Below are positions 52,786-61,975 of a stretch of DNA of 64,000 nt, in pieces. Below the pieces are notes generated by a model. The model was given only the letters and a program-made list of their open reading frames with translations. It did no database searches and was not told where the DNA came from. The position numbers and the translations under genes are program-made. Source of the stretch: Sandaracinus sp. (GTDB lineage Bacteria; Myxococcota_A; Polyangia; Polyangiales; Houyiibacteriaceae); NCBI GenBank assembly GCA_002699025.1, contig PABA01000006.1:37361-101360 (forward strand). The letters are read 5' to 3'. Position 1 is the first letter of the stretch. Every line of letters begins with the position of its first letter.

Positions 52786-53634
52786 ATGAAGCCCATCCCC
52801 TGCCTTCTGGCCCTGCTCCTCGCCGCGTGCAGCGGCGGCGCCGAGCCGGAGACGAGCGCGTCCCCCGCGGAGGAGACGAGCGGTGGCGAGGCCGAGGTCG
52901 CGGAAGAGCCGCCCCCGCCGATGGTCCTGCGGACCACCACCCCGGTGCCCGTCCCCCAGCCCGCGGTCCAGCGCGAGGCGCTCTCCGAGACGCTCCAGAC
53001 CATGTGGACGCGCGTCGAGGAGATCGTCGCGATGCGCCCCCCCGAGCCCCCGGCCGAGAGCACCCTCGAGGCCATCGAGGCCTGGGCGCAGGGCCCGTTC
53101 CGGGAGTGGCTCACGGCGCGACGCAGCGCCTCGCAGGAGGTGGAGACGCTCGGCGCCACGCTCGTCGAGAGCGAGAGCGAGCTCGCCGTCGCCGAGCGGG
53201 CCGTGGGCGCGGCGCTCTTCGGGTACCTCTACGAGGACCTCGCCTCCGGTGCCCGGGGCGCGCCCGTGCCCGACGAGATCGCCGACGACGCGGAGCTGCT
53301 CACGATCTACGCGGAGACCCTGACCCAGTCCGTGCAGCCGATCGCCCGCGCCGCCTTCGACGCCTACGTCTTCTGCGCGGAGCACGTGGCGACCGAGCTC
53401 GCCGAGACGCCCTGGGCGAGCTGGGGGCCCTACTGCTACGGGCGGGCGAACGAAGTGAACGAGGTCTTCGCGGTGGCGCCGTCCGCCGAGACGAGCCCGG
53501 ACGAGCCCGCTCCGGAAGGGAGCGGGGAGGAAGGCGTCGCGCCCGTCGAGGGTGGGGATACCGAGAGCGGCGACGCGGAGCCCGGCGAGACCTCACCCGT
53601 CTCCGCGCGGCCCCCGAGCGGAGGGCGGGTCTGA
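52786..53634 (+). CDS. Lipoprotein of unknown function
   Basis: 282 residues. Lipoprotein signal MKPIPCLLALLLAAC (lipobox LAAC), an acidic Glu/Gly linker (about 20-45), and a helical middle (REALSETLQTMWTRVEEIVA, SESELAVAERAVGAALFGYL) with cysteines around FCAEH and YCYGR. A disordered Glu/Gly/Pro tail ends it. No recognisable domain. Its stop shares one base with the start of the LOG-family gene. Confidence 0.65.
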   Translation: MKPIPCLLALLLAACSGGAEPETSASPAEETSGGEAEVAEEPPPPMVLRTTTPVPVPQPAVQREALSETLQTMWTRVEEIVAMRPPEPPAESTLEAIEAWAQGPFREWLTARRSASQEVETLGATLVESESELAVAERAVGAALFGYLYEDLASGARGAPVPDEIADDAELLTIYAETLTQSVQPIARAAFDAYVFCAEHVATELAETPWASWGPYCYGRANEVNEVFAVAPSAETSPDEPAPEGSGEEGVAPVEGGDTESGDAEPGETSPVSARPPSGGRV

Positions 53635-54221
53635 TGGCGCAGGAGCTCCGACGCATCGCCGTGTACTGCGGCTCGAGCGGCGCCGTGGACGCCGCCTATC
53701 TGGAGGCCGCCCGGGACGTGGGGAAGCACCTCGCCGAGCAGGGCATCGCCGTGGTCTACGGCGGGGGCAACGTCGGCCTGATGGGGCAGGTCGCCGACGC
53801 GGCCCTCGACGCCGGCGGCGAGGGCATCGGCGTCATCCCGCACAAGCTGAAGGACCTCGAGGTGGCGCATCGCGGGCTGAGCGAGCTGCTCGTCGTCGAC
53901 AGCATGCACGCCCGGAAGATGGTGATGGCCTCCCTCTCTGACGCCTTCGTCGCGCTGCCGGGCGGCTTCGGCACGCTCGACGAGATCTTCGAAGCGACCA
54001 CCTGGAACCAGCTCGGCTACCACCGGAAGCCCGCCGGGCTGCTGAACGTGAAGGGCTACTTCGACGCCCTGCTCGCCTTCATCCAGCGGGCGAGCGGCGA
54101 CGGCTTCGTGCGCCCCGTGCACGCCGGGCTCCTCGTCCACGCCGACACGCCCGCCGGGCTGCTGGAGGCGCTCCGCGGGCAGGAGATCCCCTCGCTGAAG
54201 CAGTGGATCGACAACCCCTGA
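53634..54221 (+). CDS. LOG-family (TIGR00730) nucleoside-monophosphate phosphoribohydrolase
   Basis: 195 residues. The N-terminus RRIAVYCGSSGAVDAAYLEA and the GGGNVGLMGQVADAAL loop match the Rossmann-like LOG fold. The catalytic/phosphate signature PGGFGTLDEIFEATTWNQLG is intact, with the conserved Arg in HARKMVM. From family knowledge it cleaves nucleoside 5'-monophosphates (including cytokinin precursors in plants) to base and ribose phosphate. Start at the ATG in TGATG overlapping the lipoprotein stop. Confidence 0.92.
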   Translation: MAQELRRIAVYCGSSGAVDAAYLEAARDVGKHLAEQGIAVVYGGGNVGLMGQVADAALDAGGEGIGVIPHKLKDLEVAHRGLSELLVVDSMHARKMVMASLSDAFVALPGGFGTLDEIFEATTWNQLGYHRKPAGLLNVKGYFDALLAFIQRASGDGFVRPVHAGLLVHADTPAGLLEALRGQEIPSLKQWIDNP

Positions 54222-54348
54222 GGACGAACGCCAGCGCTCCTTCGGGGCGGTGCGCCGCCGCCGCCGCGTGCCCTCTGGCGCGGCGACTCCGGGGCCTCCG
54301 CGAGACGTCGGCTTGCGCCCATCGCGGGCGCCTGCCTCACTCGGGCCC

Positions 54349-54801
54349 GTGTTGAGCCCCGACGACATGGCGCGCCGCGTCCTCGCCGCCCTCCTGCCCG
54401 CCGGCCGGCTCTGGCTCGGCGAGGGCCTCCCGCAGCGCCTGCGCGGCGTCTGGCCCGAGGGGGTCGAGCTGAGCGAGCACGTCGGCGGCGGTGACGCGCT
54501 CGTCGACCTCGCCGTCGTGGAGGTCGGCGCCTGCGGGCCCCGGGGACGCTGCGACGCCCACGCGGGCGTGCGGGCGAGCCGGGTCTGGGGCATGAGCGGG
54601 TCCGTGGCGCCCTTCGGCGAGAAGGCCCTCGACGGCGAGCGGCTCGAGCGCCTCTTCACGCCGCGCGCGATGCTCGCCTTCGAAGAGGATCGCTGGCGCG
54701 TGCTGGAAGTGGCCTCCGGCATCAGCGCGCGGGACGTCCAGGAGGGCGCCCCCTTCCCGCTCGTCGCCGGCCCGGACCTCGGCCCCCTCCGCATCCCCTA
54801 G
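54349..54801 (+). CDS. Degenerate CoA-transferase subunit B-like protein
   Basis: 150 residues from a GTG. The N-terminal LSPDDMARRVLAALLPAGRL and GEGLPQRLRGVWPEGVELSE follow, position by position, the start of the intact subunit B at 61316 ([37 protein letters not shown]). DLAVVEVGACGPRG matches the [14 protein letters not shown] strand, and WRVLEVASGISARDVQEGAP matches the end region. About 70 residues of the family are missing, including the [13 protein letters not shown] segment, and SENG is replaced by SEHVGG. Probably a relic or repurposed fold. Confidence 0.58.
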   Translation: MLSPDDMARRVLAALLPAGRLWLGEGLPQRLRGVWPEGVELSEHVGGGDALVDLAVVEVGACGPRGRCDAHAGVRASRVWGMSGSVAPFGEKALDGERLERLFTPRAMLAFEEDRWRVLEVASGISARDVQEGAPFPLVAGPDLGPLRIP

Positions 54802-54827
54802 GGCCAGCCCTCCGGCCTGGCCCCGAA

Positions 54828-54852
54828 GCGGGATTCCTCCGAGGAATCCCGC
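54828..54852 (+). terminator. Hairpin with 12-bp perfect stem
   Basis: GCGGGATTCCTC is followed after one base by its exact complement. It lies 27 bp after the stop of the CoA-transferase-like gene. No T tract follows, so termination is likely only in cooperation with other factors. Confidence 0.45.
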
Positions 54853-54980
54853 GAGCGGCTCCCACGCCGAACGGCTTCCCGCACGGGCTTTGCCTCGCGC
54901 TCCTGGCTGGGGAGCTCGAGCCTGGGCTGCTCCTCAGGCTGGCGCTGGTGCGCTCTGGCCTCGGCCTGTGCTCCTCCTTC

Positions 54981-55060
54981 GGCTCGGGCTGCGGCTCTGG
55001 CTCGGGCTGCGGCTCTGGTTCGGGCTGCGGCTCTGGCTCGAGCTGCGCCTCTGGCTCGGG
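54981..55060. repeat. 18-bp tandem repeat, about 4.5 copies
   Basis: The unit GGCTCGGGCTGCGGCTCT begins at 54981 and 54999 (perfect), then at 55017 and 55035 with single changes. It fills much of the 351-bp gap 54802-55152. One minus-strand frame reads Glu-Pro-Gln-Pro repeats but is closed by a stop and has no start codon. Confidence 0.7.
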
Positions 55061-55152
55061 CTTGGTCTGAAGCTCGGCCTGGCGCTGAGGCTCGAGCTCT
55101 CGCTCCTGGGAATGCTGAGCCCCCGCGGAGCGCTGACGCTACTGTCCTGAAC

Positions 55153-56130
55153 GTGCGCCTCTCCGCCCTCGCTCCAGCGCTCGCGCTCGCCTTCGCGGCA
55201 ACCGCGTCGGCGTCGGCGCAGGCGCCGGACGCGCGGCTCGAGCGCTGGCTGGCCCGCGCCGAGGCGGCGCTCGAGATGGAGCGACCCACCCGCGCGCGTC
55301 GTCTGCTCGCGCGGGCGCACGACGCCCGGCCCGCGGACCCCCGGGCGGCGCTCCTCGCCGCCCGGCTCCTCCCGGCGGCGGCCGCCGGGCAGGCTTCGCT
55401 CTCCGAGCGGGTCGCGGCGGACGCGCGCTGGCTCCGGGAGGCCATCGCCGCGGCGGACGCTCCCGAGGACCCGCTCGAGGCCCGCGCGCTCCGCCGGGCG
55501 GACGCCTGGGCCCAGGCGCTCCTCGGCGCCCATCGGGAAGCGGTCGCGGAGCTGCCGGTCGGCCCGCAGGATCGCGCCGCCGCGGAGCTCCTTCGCCGCA
55601 TGGCCACCCTCTTCGTGCTTCGCGACGACCTCCTCCACGCGGAGCGCGCCCTCGCCCGGGCCCACCGCGCCCTGCCCCAGGACCCGCTGCTCCTCCGCGA
55701 GCTCAGCGCCCTGCACGTGGCTCGGGGCCGCCCCGATCGCGCGGTCCGGGCCCTCCTCGACCGGCTGCGCACGGCGCCCGCCGATCTGGCGGCGCGCCGC
55801 GCGCTCGCCAGCGCCCTCCTCGCGGCCGGCCGGGGCGAGGCGGCGCTCGGGGAGCTCCGCCGGATCGTGGACGAGGCCGCGCCCGAGGACGCGCCGGCGG
55901 ACGCGCTCCGGCTCGCGGCGGCGGCGCTCGAGCTCGGCCGGGCGGAAGAGGCGGAGGAGGCCGCGCGGCGGGCCCTGGCGGCGGCGCCCTCCCCGCGCGG
56001 CCACGCGCTCCTCGGCCTCGCGCTCGTCGCGCAGGGCCGCCGCGACGAGGCCCGCGCGGCGCTCCGCCGGGCGCCCGACGACCTCCGGGCCCGGCGCGCC
56101 CTCGAGGCCCTGGAGGCGCCGCGCCCCTGA
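55153..56130 (+). CDS. Exported TPR protein
   Basis: 325 residues from a GTG, with a signal peptide (LSALAPALALAFAATASASA). The body is Ala/Arg/Leu-rich and organised as TPR-like helical pairs (RAEAALEMERPTRARRLLAR, LRELSALHVARGRPDRAVRA, ALLAAGRGEAALGELRRIVD, HALLGLALVAQGRRDEARAA). Partner unknown. It is followed after 27 bp by another exported-protein gene, possibly co-transcribed. Confidence 0.72.
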   Translation: MRLSALAPALALAFAATASASAQAPDARLERWLARAEAALEMERPTRARRLLARAHDARPADPRAALLAARLLPAAAAGQASLSERVAADARWLREAIAAADAPEDPLEARALRRADAWAQALLGAHREAVAELPVGPQDRAAAELLRRMATLFVLRDDLLHAERALARAHRALPQDPLLLRELSALHVARGRPDRAVRALLDRLRTAPADLAARRALASALLAAGRGEAALGELRRIVDEAAPEDAPADALRLAAAALELGRAEEAEEAARRALAAAPSPRGHALLGLALVAQGRRDEARAALRRAPDDLRARRALEALEAPRP

Positions 56131-56157
56131 CGGCGGCGAGATGGCGACCCTATACTG

Positions 56158-57210
56158 ATGCCCATGCGCTGCGCCCTCGCTCTTCCCCTTCTCGGAGCCG
56201 CCCTCCTCCTCGGGCCGGCCGCGGCGCACGCGCAGCAGGACGAAGGGCCCGGCGCGCTCGGCGCCCCCACCGCCCGGGACGGAAGCCGCCCTGCCGAAGG
56301 CGAAGAGGACACGCCCTTCCCCTCCGGCCCCGCCACGGCGCCCACGCCGGACGACGCACCCGAGCCCGGCGACACCGCCGAGCCGAGCGACACCGCCGAG
56401 GGAGGCGACGCCGCCGAGGAAGGCGACGACCTCGGCACCATCCCGCCGCCCCCGGGCGCCGCTGGTTACGGCGCCCCGCGCTACCCCTCGGCGACGGGCG
56501 TGAGCGGCGCGCTCGGGGACTCGCCGGACCTGCGCATCCCCAGCCGGATGGCGACCCGGCTCCGCGTCCTCGAGGGCAGCCTCCAGGCGCTCGCCGCCCG
56601 CGGCGGCAACGGCGTCGTCGACGGGGTGCTGAGCCTCGTCTCGGGCGGCCTCGTCGGCGGCATCGGCATCTGGCAGTGGAGCGAGGACGCGCAGCTCGGC
56701 GCCTACCTGGTGCTCTGGGGCGGCGCCAACGTGCTCCGCGGCATCGTCGATCTCGCGCTCACGCCGAACGCCTCGCGGAGCTCCGTCGCCTACTCGCACA
56801 TGCCCATGACGAACATGGAGGAGGTGGAGGCGCGGCTCCTCTTCGGCGAGAAGGCCCTCGAGGACCTCGCGCGACGCTCGCGGCTCGCCCGCATCCTCGA
56901 CGCCTCCTTGAACGTCGCCGTCGGCGCGGCCGTCATCCCCATCTATCTCGCGCCAAACGACTTCGCCCTCGACGACCCCTTCGACTACTTCGTCATCATC
57001 GGCTCGGGGATCTCGATCATCAGCGGCATCATCAGCCTGGCCACGCGGAGCAGCGCCGAGCGGCGCTGGGAGGCCTACGAGCAGCTCCGCGATCGGCTGA
57101 CGGCCGAGGAGGCCGCCGCGCTGGCGCCCGAGACCGGCTTCCGCTTCGTCGGCGCGGACATCGCCGGCCGCCGCGGCGGCGCCGCGCTGATGCTCCACAG
57201 CGTCTTCTGA
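56158..57210 (+). CDS. Exported/membrane protein of unknown function
   Basis: 350 residues. Signal peptide (RCALALPLLGAALLLGPAAA), a long Glu/Pro/Asp-rich disordered stretch (about 25-120), then a region with several hydrophobic segments: VVDGVLSLVSGGLVGGIGIW, LGAYLVLWGGANVLRGIVDL, ASLNVAVGAAVIPIYLA and YFVIIGSGISIISGIISLAT. The paired hydrophobic segments look like a twofold repeat. No family recognised. The ATG at 56164 is an alternative start. Confidence 0.6.
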   Translation: MPMRCALALPLLGAALLLGPAAAHAQQDEGPGALGAPTARDGSRPAEGEEDTPFPSGPATAPTPDDAPEPGDTAEPSDTAEGGDAAEEGDDLGTIPPPPGAAGYGAPRYPSATGVSGALGDSPDLRIPSRMATRLRVLEGSLQALAARGGNGVVDGVLSLVSGGLVGGIGIWQWSEDAQLGAYLVLWGGANVLRGIVDLALTPNASRSSVAYSHMPMTNMEEVEARLLFGEKALEDLARRSRLARILDASLNVAVGAAVIPIYLAPNDFALDDPFDYFVIIGSGISIISGIISLATRSSAERRWEAYEQLRDRLTAEEAAALAPETGFRFVGADIAGRRGGAALMLHSVF

Positions 57211-57281
57211 AGCGGCGCCCCCGCCGGGGCCAGGCGTGTCGCGGAGTTGACGTGGCGCGCGCGAACCGCAAGGTCGCAGGG

Positions 57282-58502
57282 ATGAGCGACCCCGATGCCC
57301 TCCTCGAACGCGCCCGTGAGCACTGCTTCCTCGCCGGGGTCGGTGACGTGGGCGAGCAGCTCTGCGCCGCGAACATGCCCTATGGCATCGCGAAGATTCA
57401 CGAGGCGCAGCGGCAGCTCGGCCACCCCGCCGACGCCACCTTCGTCGGCGCCCCCGACGCGACGGTGACGCGCAACGTGAAGCGCTGGACGCAGGGCTTC
57501 GGCTACGGCGGGCGCATCCGCTGGAGCGGCGACTTCGCGGTGCTCGACATCAAATCGAACGGCTGCGGCATGCTCGTCGGCACGCTCCCCGAGGTGCCCG
57601 AGCGCGAGGAGCTGATGGAGCGGGCGCGGACGCTGGTGGAGGACGGCCTCGAGGTGGAGGGCATCCCCATCGAGTACGACCTCGACCACGGGAACCACTT
57701 CCTCGACGTCTGCGAGACGACCTCGAGCGAGGAGGAGGACGCCCCGCCCGCCTACTTCGTGATGCACTCGAGCGGGCACGAGCATCGCGACTCGTCGCCC
57801 TTCGGCTGCGGCATCTACTACGACGCGGACGAGAGCCTGGCGGCGCGGGCGCGGATCATCGAGACGCCCTGGGGCACGTTGAGCGTCCTCGAGGGGGACG
57901 ACGCGCGCTGGTGGTACGACGTCTACATGCGCGTCCAGCGCTGGAACCACGCGCGCCGGGCGGCCATCGCCGACGCCCTCTTCGACGGCTGGGGCGAGGT
58001 GATCAACGCCACGCACCAGGGGCTGACGGAGATGAACGCGGCGCACCTCGGCTGCTACGTCTTCGAGGACGAGGAGCTGACGGACGAGCTGGTCTTCCCG
58101 CTGACCATCAGCGCCGACCTGCCCGTGTACCTGGTGAAGCCGCGGGCGAACCTCAGCGAGGACATCGCCGAGCGCGCCGGCTTCCTCGAGCGGGCGGAGA
58201 AGCACGGCGTGAAGGATCGGGTGCTCGGCGCGAACCTGCTCCCGCACGGCGGCGGCTACCGCTACCCGCACTTCGCGGAGGTCGAGGGCGTGGTCGAGGG
58301 CGGGCCCGACGAGCGGCGCTTCCGGATCCGGCGCACCGACGGCGAGGTCGACGAGCTCGAGCACCCGCGGGGCCAGCCCTACGTCTACCGGGGCGACGAG
58401 GTGCTCGAGCGCATGCGCGCGCTGGAGCTCGGGGAGCCCGTGGTGGAGACGAGCGTGCGCTACGTGCTGCGCGACAAGCCGATGCCGGGCGACCGGAAGT
58501 AG
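57282..58502 (+). CDS. Divergent RtcB-like protein (putative RNA ligase fold)
   Basis: 406 residues, soluble. The family is not obvious, but RtcB landmarks appear in the right order: LDIKSNGCGMLVG (Cys95; RtcB DIGCGM), DLDHGNHFLDVCE (Asn138-His139; RtcB GGNHFIE), YFVMHSSGHEH (His162; RtcB HSGSRG), RWNHARRAAI (RtcB ASLNR helix), INATHQGL (His245; RtcB CHHN), VYLVKPRANLS (RtcB VxRKGA) and LLPHGGGYRYP (His322; RtcB SHGAGR with the GMP-accepting His). Metal and nucleotide ligands thus look kept while the rest diverges. Function may differ from tRNA/RNA repair. Start at the ATG of MSDPDALLERAR. Confidence 0.52.
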   Translation: MSDPDALLERAREHCFLAGVGDVGEQLCAANMPYGIAKIHEAQRQLGHPADATFVGAPDATVTRNVKRWTQGFGYGGRIRWSGDFAVLDIKSNGCGMLVGTLPEVPEREELMERARTLVEDGLEVEGIPIEYDLDHGNHFLDVCETTSSEEEDAPPAYFVMHSSGHEHRDSSPFGCGIYYDADESLAARARIIETPWGTLSVLEGDDARWWYDVYMRVQRWNHARRAAIADALFDGWGEVINATHQGLTEMNAAHLGCYVFEDEELTDELVFPLTISADLPVYLVKPRANLSEDIAERAGFLERAEKHGVKDRVLGANLLPHGGGYRYPHFAEVEGVVEGGPDERRFRIRRTDGEVDELEHPRGQPYVYRGDEVLERMRALELGEPVVETSVRYVLRDKPMPGDRK

Positions 58503-58811
58503 GGCGGGCTGCAGCTCCCGCTCGCTTCGCTCGCTGGGGGGACGGGGGGGGCCGGGGTCCGGGAACCGAGCCGCGTGTCGGTGAGTGGGCGGGAGCGCTC
58601 GCTTCGCTCGCTTGGGGGGACGGGGGTCCGGGGTCTGGGAACCGAATCCCGTGTCGGTGAGTGGGCGGCGGGGTCGCGGGTCGGGGGAGCGAGTCGCGTC
58701 GTGTGGGGTGAGCGGCGGGATGGTGAGTCGGTCCGCTCGGGCTCGCTTCGCTCCGTCTCGGGCTCGTGTTCCCTACGGGCAAGGGCACGGGCACGGGTCT
58801 CGGCGCGGGCT
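58503..58811. repeat. Extragenic repeat, two tandem copies (period 77 bp)
   Basis: Copies at about 58519-58594 and 58596-58670 share CGCTCGCTTCGCTCGCT, GGGGGGACGGGGG, GGGAACCGA and GTGTCGGTGAGTGGGCGG. The same consensus recurs at 63.8 and 63.9 kb. A decayed third piece follows to about 58760. No gene is seen in this 309-bp gap. Confidence 0.7.
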
Positions 58812-60062
58812 TCAGGCCCCCTCGGCGATCAGCGCCGCGTAGGCGTCCGCGCTCGCCCGCCGGGTCCTTTCCTGCGTCTCCCGGTCGAGCCCGAAGAGCC
58901 CGAAGGGCGTCATCCAGCCCTCGGCCCACTCGAAGTTGTCGACGAGCGACCAGACGAAATACCCGCGCACGTCGACCCCCTCGCGCCGCACCTGCCGCAC
59001 GGCCTCCACGTGGTCGCGCAAGAACCCCGGTCGCCGCGTGTCGCTCGGGTCGTACATGCCGTTCTCGGTGACCATCAGCGGCACGCCGAGCCGGCCCATG
59101 CGCCGGAGCTGCGCCGCCATGCCGCGCGCGCAGGGCTCGCCCCAGTCGTTGTGCTCGGTCTTCACCGAGCCCTCCTGCACGCGCCGCCCGAAGGCCTGCG
59201 CCGGCGCCCGCGGATCGAAGCGCACGGCGTAGCGGCCGTAGTAGTTCAACCCCAGCCAGTCGACGCTCCCCGCCAGCCCCGGCACGCGCCGGGGCGGGAG
59301 CGGCAGGCGCAGCAGCCCGTCCTCGACGGCGGCGAGCTTCGCCCCGCTGAAGGCCCAGTCCTGCCCCTTGGCCGCCAGCCGGTCGAGCGGGTGCCGGGGC
59401 CGCGCCGGCTCGAAGAAGGGCAGGTTCAGCACCAGCCCCACGGGCGCCACCGTCACCGCCCGGAGCGCCGCCGACGCCCGCGCGTGCGCCTCGAGCTGCG
59501 CGGCGATGGCCCGAAACGCCGCCCGCGGATCCCCGACGCCCGGCGGCCAGTCGTCGCCGAGGTAGCCCATGAAGGCGAGCACGGCCGGCTCGTTCAGGGT
59601 CGCCCAGAGGTCCACGTGCTCGCCGAGCTCCTCGGCGCAGCGCCGCGCGTAGAGGGCGAAGCGCTCGGGGAGCTCCCGGTCGAGCCAGCTCCCGCCGCGC
59701 GCGGCCCAGCGCGGTAGCGTGAAGTGGTTCAGCGTGACCAGCATGCGCAGGCCGGCGGCGCGCCCGGCCCCGAGGATCGCCCGGTAGCGCTCGAAGGCGC
59801 GCGGGTCGAAGCGCCCCGGCGCCGGCTCGAGGCGGCTCCATTCGAGGCTCATGCGGTGCGCGTTCGTGCCGAGCGCCGCCGCCCGCGCGAGGTCCTTCTC
59901 CGCCTCGCCGCCCCACCAACCGGCCGCGTCCCCGCTCCGCGTCCCGTCGTGGATGCGCCCGGGCTGCGCCTCCCAGTCGGTCCAGTCGTTGTGCTGCGCC
60001 CCCTCGACCTGATGCGAGGAGGTCGCCGTCCCCCAGAGGAACTCGTCGCCGAAGCCGCTCAC
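58812..60062 (-). CDS. GH1 beta-glucosidase
   Basis: 416 residues from a GTG after a GGAGGAGG-rich site. The N-terminus FGDEFLWGTATSSHQVEGAQ is the family-1 glycosidase signature. The acid/base Glu is in LWATLNEPAV, the nucleophile Glu in LMVTENGMYD, and YFVWSLVDNFEWAEGW is the conserved C-terminal aglycone-site segment. No signal peptide, so it acts on imported beta-glycosides in the cytoplasm. Start overlaps the stop of the small membrane-protein gene by 4 bp (GTGA). Confidence 0.93.
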   Translation of the reverse strand: MSGFGDEFLWGTATSSHQVEGAQHNDWTDWEAQPGRIHDGTRSGDAAGWWGGEAEKDLARAAALGTNAHRMSLEWSRLEPAPGRFDPRAFERYRAILGAGRAAGLRMLVTLNHFTLPRWAARGGSWLDRELPERFALYARRCAEELGEHVDLWATLNEPAVLAFMGYLGDDWPPGVGDPRAAFRAIAAQLEAHARASAALRAVTVAPVGLVLNLPFFEPARPRHPLDRLAAKGQDWAFSGAKLAAVEDGLLRLPLPPRRVPGLAGSVDWLGLNYYGRYAVRFDPRAPAQAFGRRVQEGSVKTEHNDWGEPCARGMAAQLRRMGRLGVPLMVTENGMYDPSDTRRPGFLRDHVEAVRQVRREGVDVRGYFVWSLVDNFEWAEGWMTPFGLFGLDRETQERTRRASADAYAALIAEGA

Positions 60063-60469
60063 GCTCTCGCCTCCTCCCCCGCGTCGCCGCGGTTCGCGAT
60101 CCACACCCGCGCCGTCAGCCCGGTCACCACGCCGAAGAAGGCCCCGCTCGCCACCGCCGTGGCCACCATGCCCACGATCAGCCCGCTCGGATCGCCCCCG
60201 GCGGGCGCGTGCTGGGGGTGCGCGTCGAGCCACTGCTCGAGGGCGAAGACGGTGATGCCCGCGGCGATACCATGCGCCACGAGCCCGCCCACGACCGCCG
60301 TGCGCACCGGGTGGGCGACGCGCCGCCGCGCCATCGCCGCCCCGAGGATCGCGTAGGCGAGCATCCAGAGAGGCGCCTCGAGGGAGAAGGGCGTGCCGAC
60401 GAAGGTCGTCGCCAGGCCGAGCACGAGCCCGGCCGCCCCGAAACCATAGGCCGCGCGATCGACACCCAC
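60059..60469 (-). CDS. Small polytopic membrane protein
   Basis: 136 residues with four predicted membrane helices (AAGLVLGLATTFVGTPF, LWMLAYAILGAAMA, AVVGGLVAHGIAAGITVFAL, LIVGMVATAVASGAFFGVVT) and a short charged tail. It resembles uncharacterised integral membrane proteins; no family named. It is the first gene of a two-gene unit with the beta-glucosidase. Confidence 0.6.
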   Translation of the reverse strand: MGVDRAAYGFGAAGLVLGLATTFVGTPFSLEAPLWMLAYAILGAAMARRRVAHPVRTAVVGGLVAHGIAAGITVFALEQWLDAHPQHAPAGGDPSGLIVGMVATAVASGAFFGVVTGLTARVWIANRGDAGEEARA

Positions 60470-60518
60470 GGGGAGCGGTATCGCAGAGAGCGCCGCTCAC
60501 GATCAACGGCGACGGGTC

Positions 60519-60565
60519 ACGTGAGGAGAGACGCGTGAGGAGACGTGAGGAGAGACGCGTGAGAG
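60519..60565. repeat. Tandem ACGTGAGGAGAGACGCGTGAG pair
   Basis: A 21-bp unit occurs at 60519-60539 and again at 60543-60563 in the spacer between the divergent membrane-protein and CoA-transferase genes. GAGGAG inside it resembles ribosome sites, but it lies too far from the start at 60609. Confidence 0.6.
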
Positions 60566-60608
60566 AGCGGCTTGACGGCGCCGGGGCCGCTCGTGTGGAC
60601 TCCGCGCC

Positions 60609-61315
60609 ATGGACAAAGTCATCGCCTCCGCGGCGGAGGCGGTCGCAGGCATCGAGGACGGGGCGACGCTCCTGTCGGGGGGCTTCGGCCTCTGCGGCAA
60701 CCCCGAGAACCTCATCCGCGCCCTCCGCGAGAAGGGTGTGAAGGACCTGACGATCATCAGCAACAACTGCGGGACCACCGACAAGGGGCTCGGCATCCTG
60801 CTGGCGAACGGCCAGGTGAAGAAGATGATCTCGTCGTACGTCGGCGAGAACAAGATCTTCGCCGAGCAGTTCCTCAGCGGCGAGCTCGAGGTGGAGCTGA
60901 ACCCGCAGGGCACGCTGGCCGAGCGCATCCGCGCGGGCGGCGCGGGGATCCCGGCCTTCTTCACGCCGACCGGCTACGGGACGAAGGTCGCCGAGGGCAA
61001 GGAGACCCGCGAGATCGACGGGCGCCCCTGCGTGCTCGAGACGGCCCTGAAGGGCGACTACGCCTTCGTGAAGGCCTGGAAGGCCGACCGCTGGGGCAAC
61101 CTCGTCTACCGAAAGACGGCGCGGAACTTCAACCCGATGATGGCCATGGCCGGCAAGGTCACCATCGCCGAGGTGGAGGAGCTGGTGGAGGTCGGTGAGC
61201 TCGAGGCGGACCACATCCACACGCCCGGCGTCTACGTGCAGCACGTGCTCGTCGGCAAGGACTACGAGAAGCCCATCGAGCAGCGCACGGTGCGGCCCCG
61301 CGAAGGAGGCGAGTG

Positions 61316-61316
<1 letters not shown>
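60609..61316 (+). CDS. scoA: 3-oxoacid CoA-transferase subunit A
   Basis: 235 residues. The family-I CoA-transferase alpha motif [20 protein letters not shown] is present, followed by [40 protein letters not shown] and [16 protein letters not shown]. It pairs with subunit B to move CoA from succinyl-CoA to acetoacetate (or a similar acid). Subunit B begins 1 bp into its stop. Confidence 0.94.

Positions 61317-61971
<655 letters not shown>

Positions 61972-61975
<4 letters not shown>

Noticed and set aside
52689..53633. N-terminal extension of the LOG-family protein into the lipoprotein gene
   Set aside because: The extended part is the shadow frame of the lipoprotein gene; family alignment begins at MAQELRRIAVYCGSS.
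54934..55150. Minus-strand Glu-Pro-Gln-Pro peptide in the 18-bp repeat
   Set aside because: The frame is closed by TAG just upstream and has no ATG, GTG or TTG start, so no gene is called.
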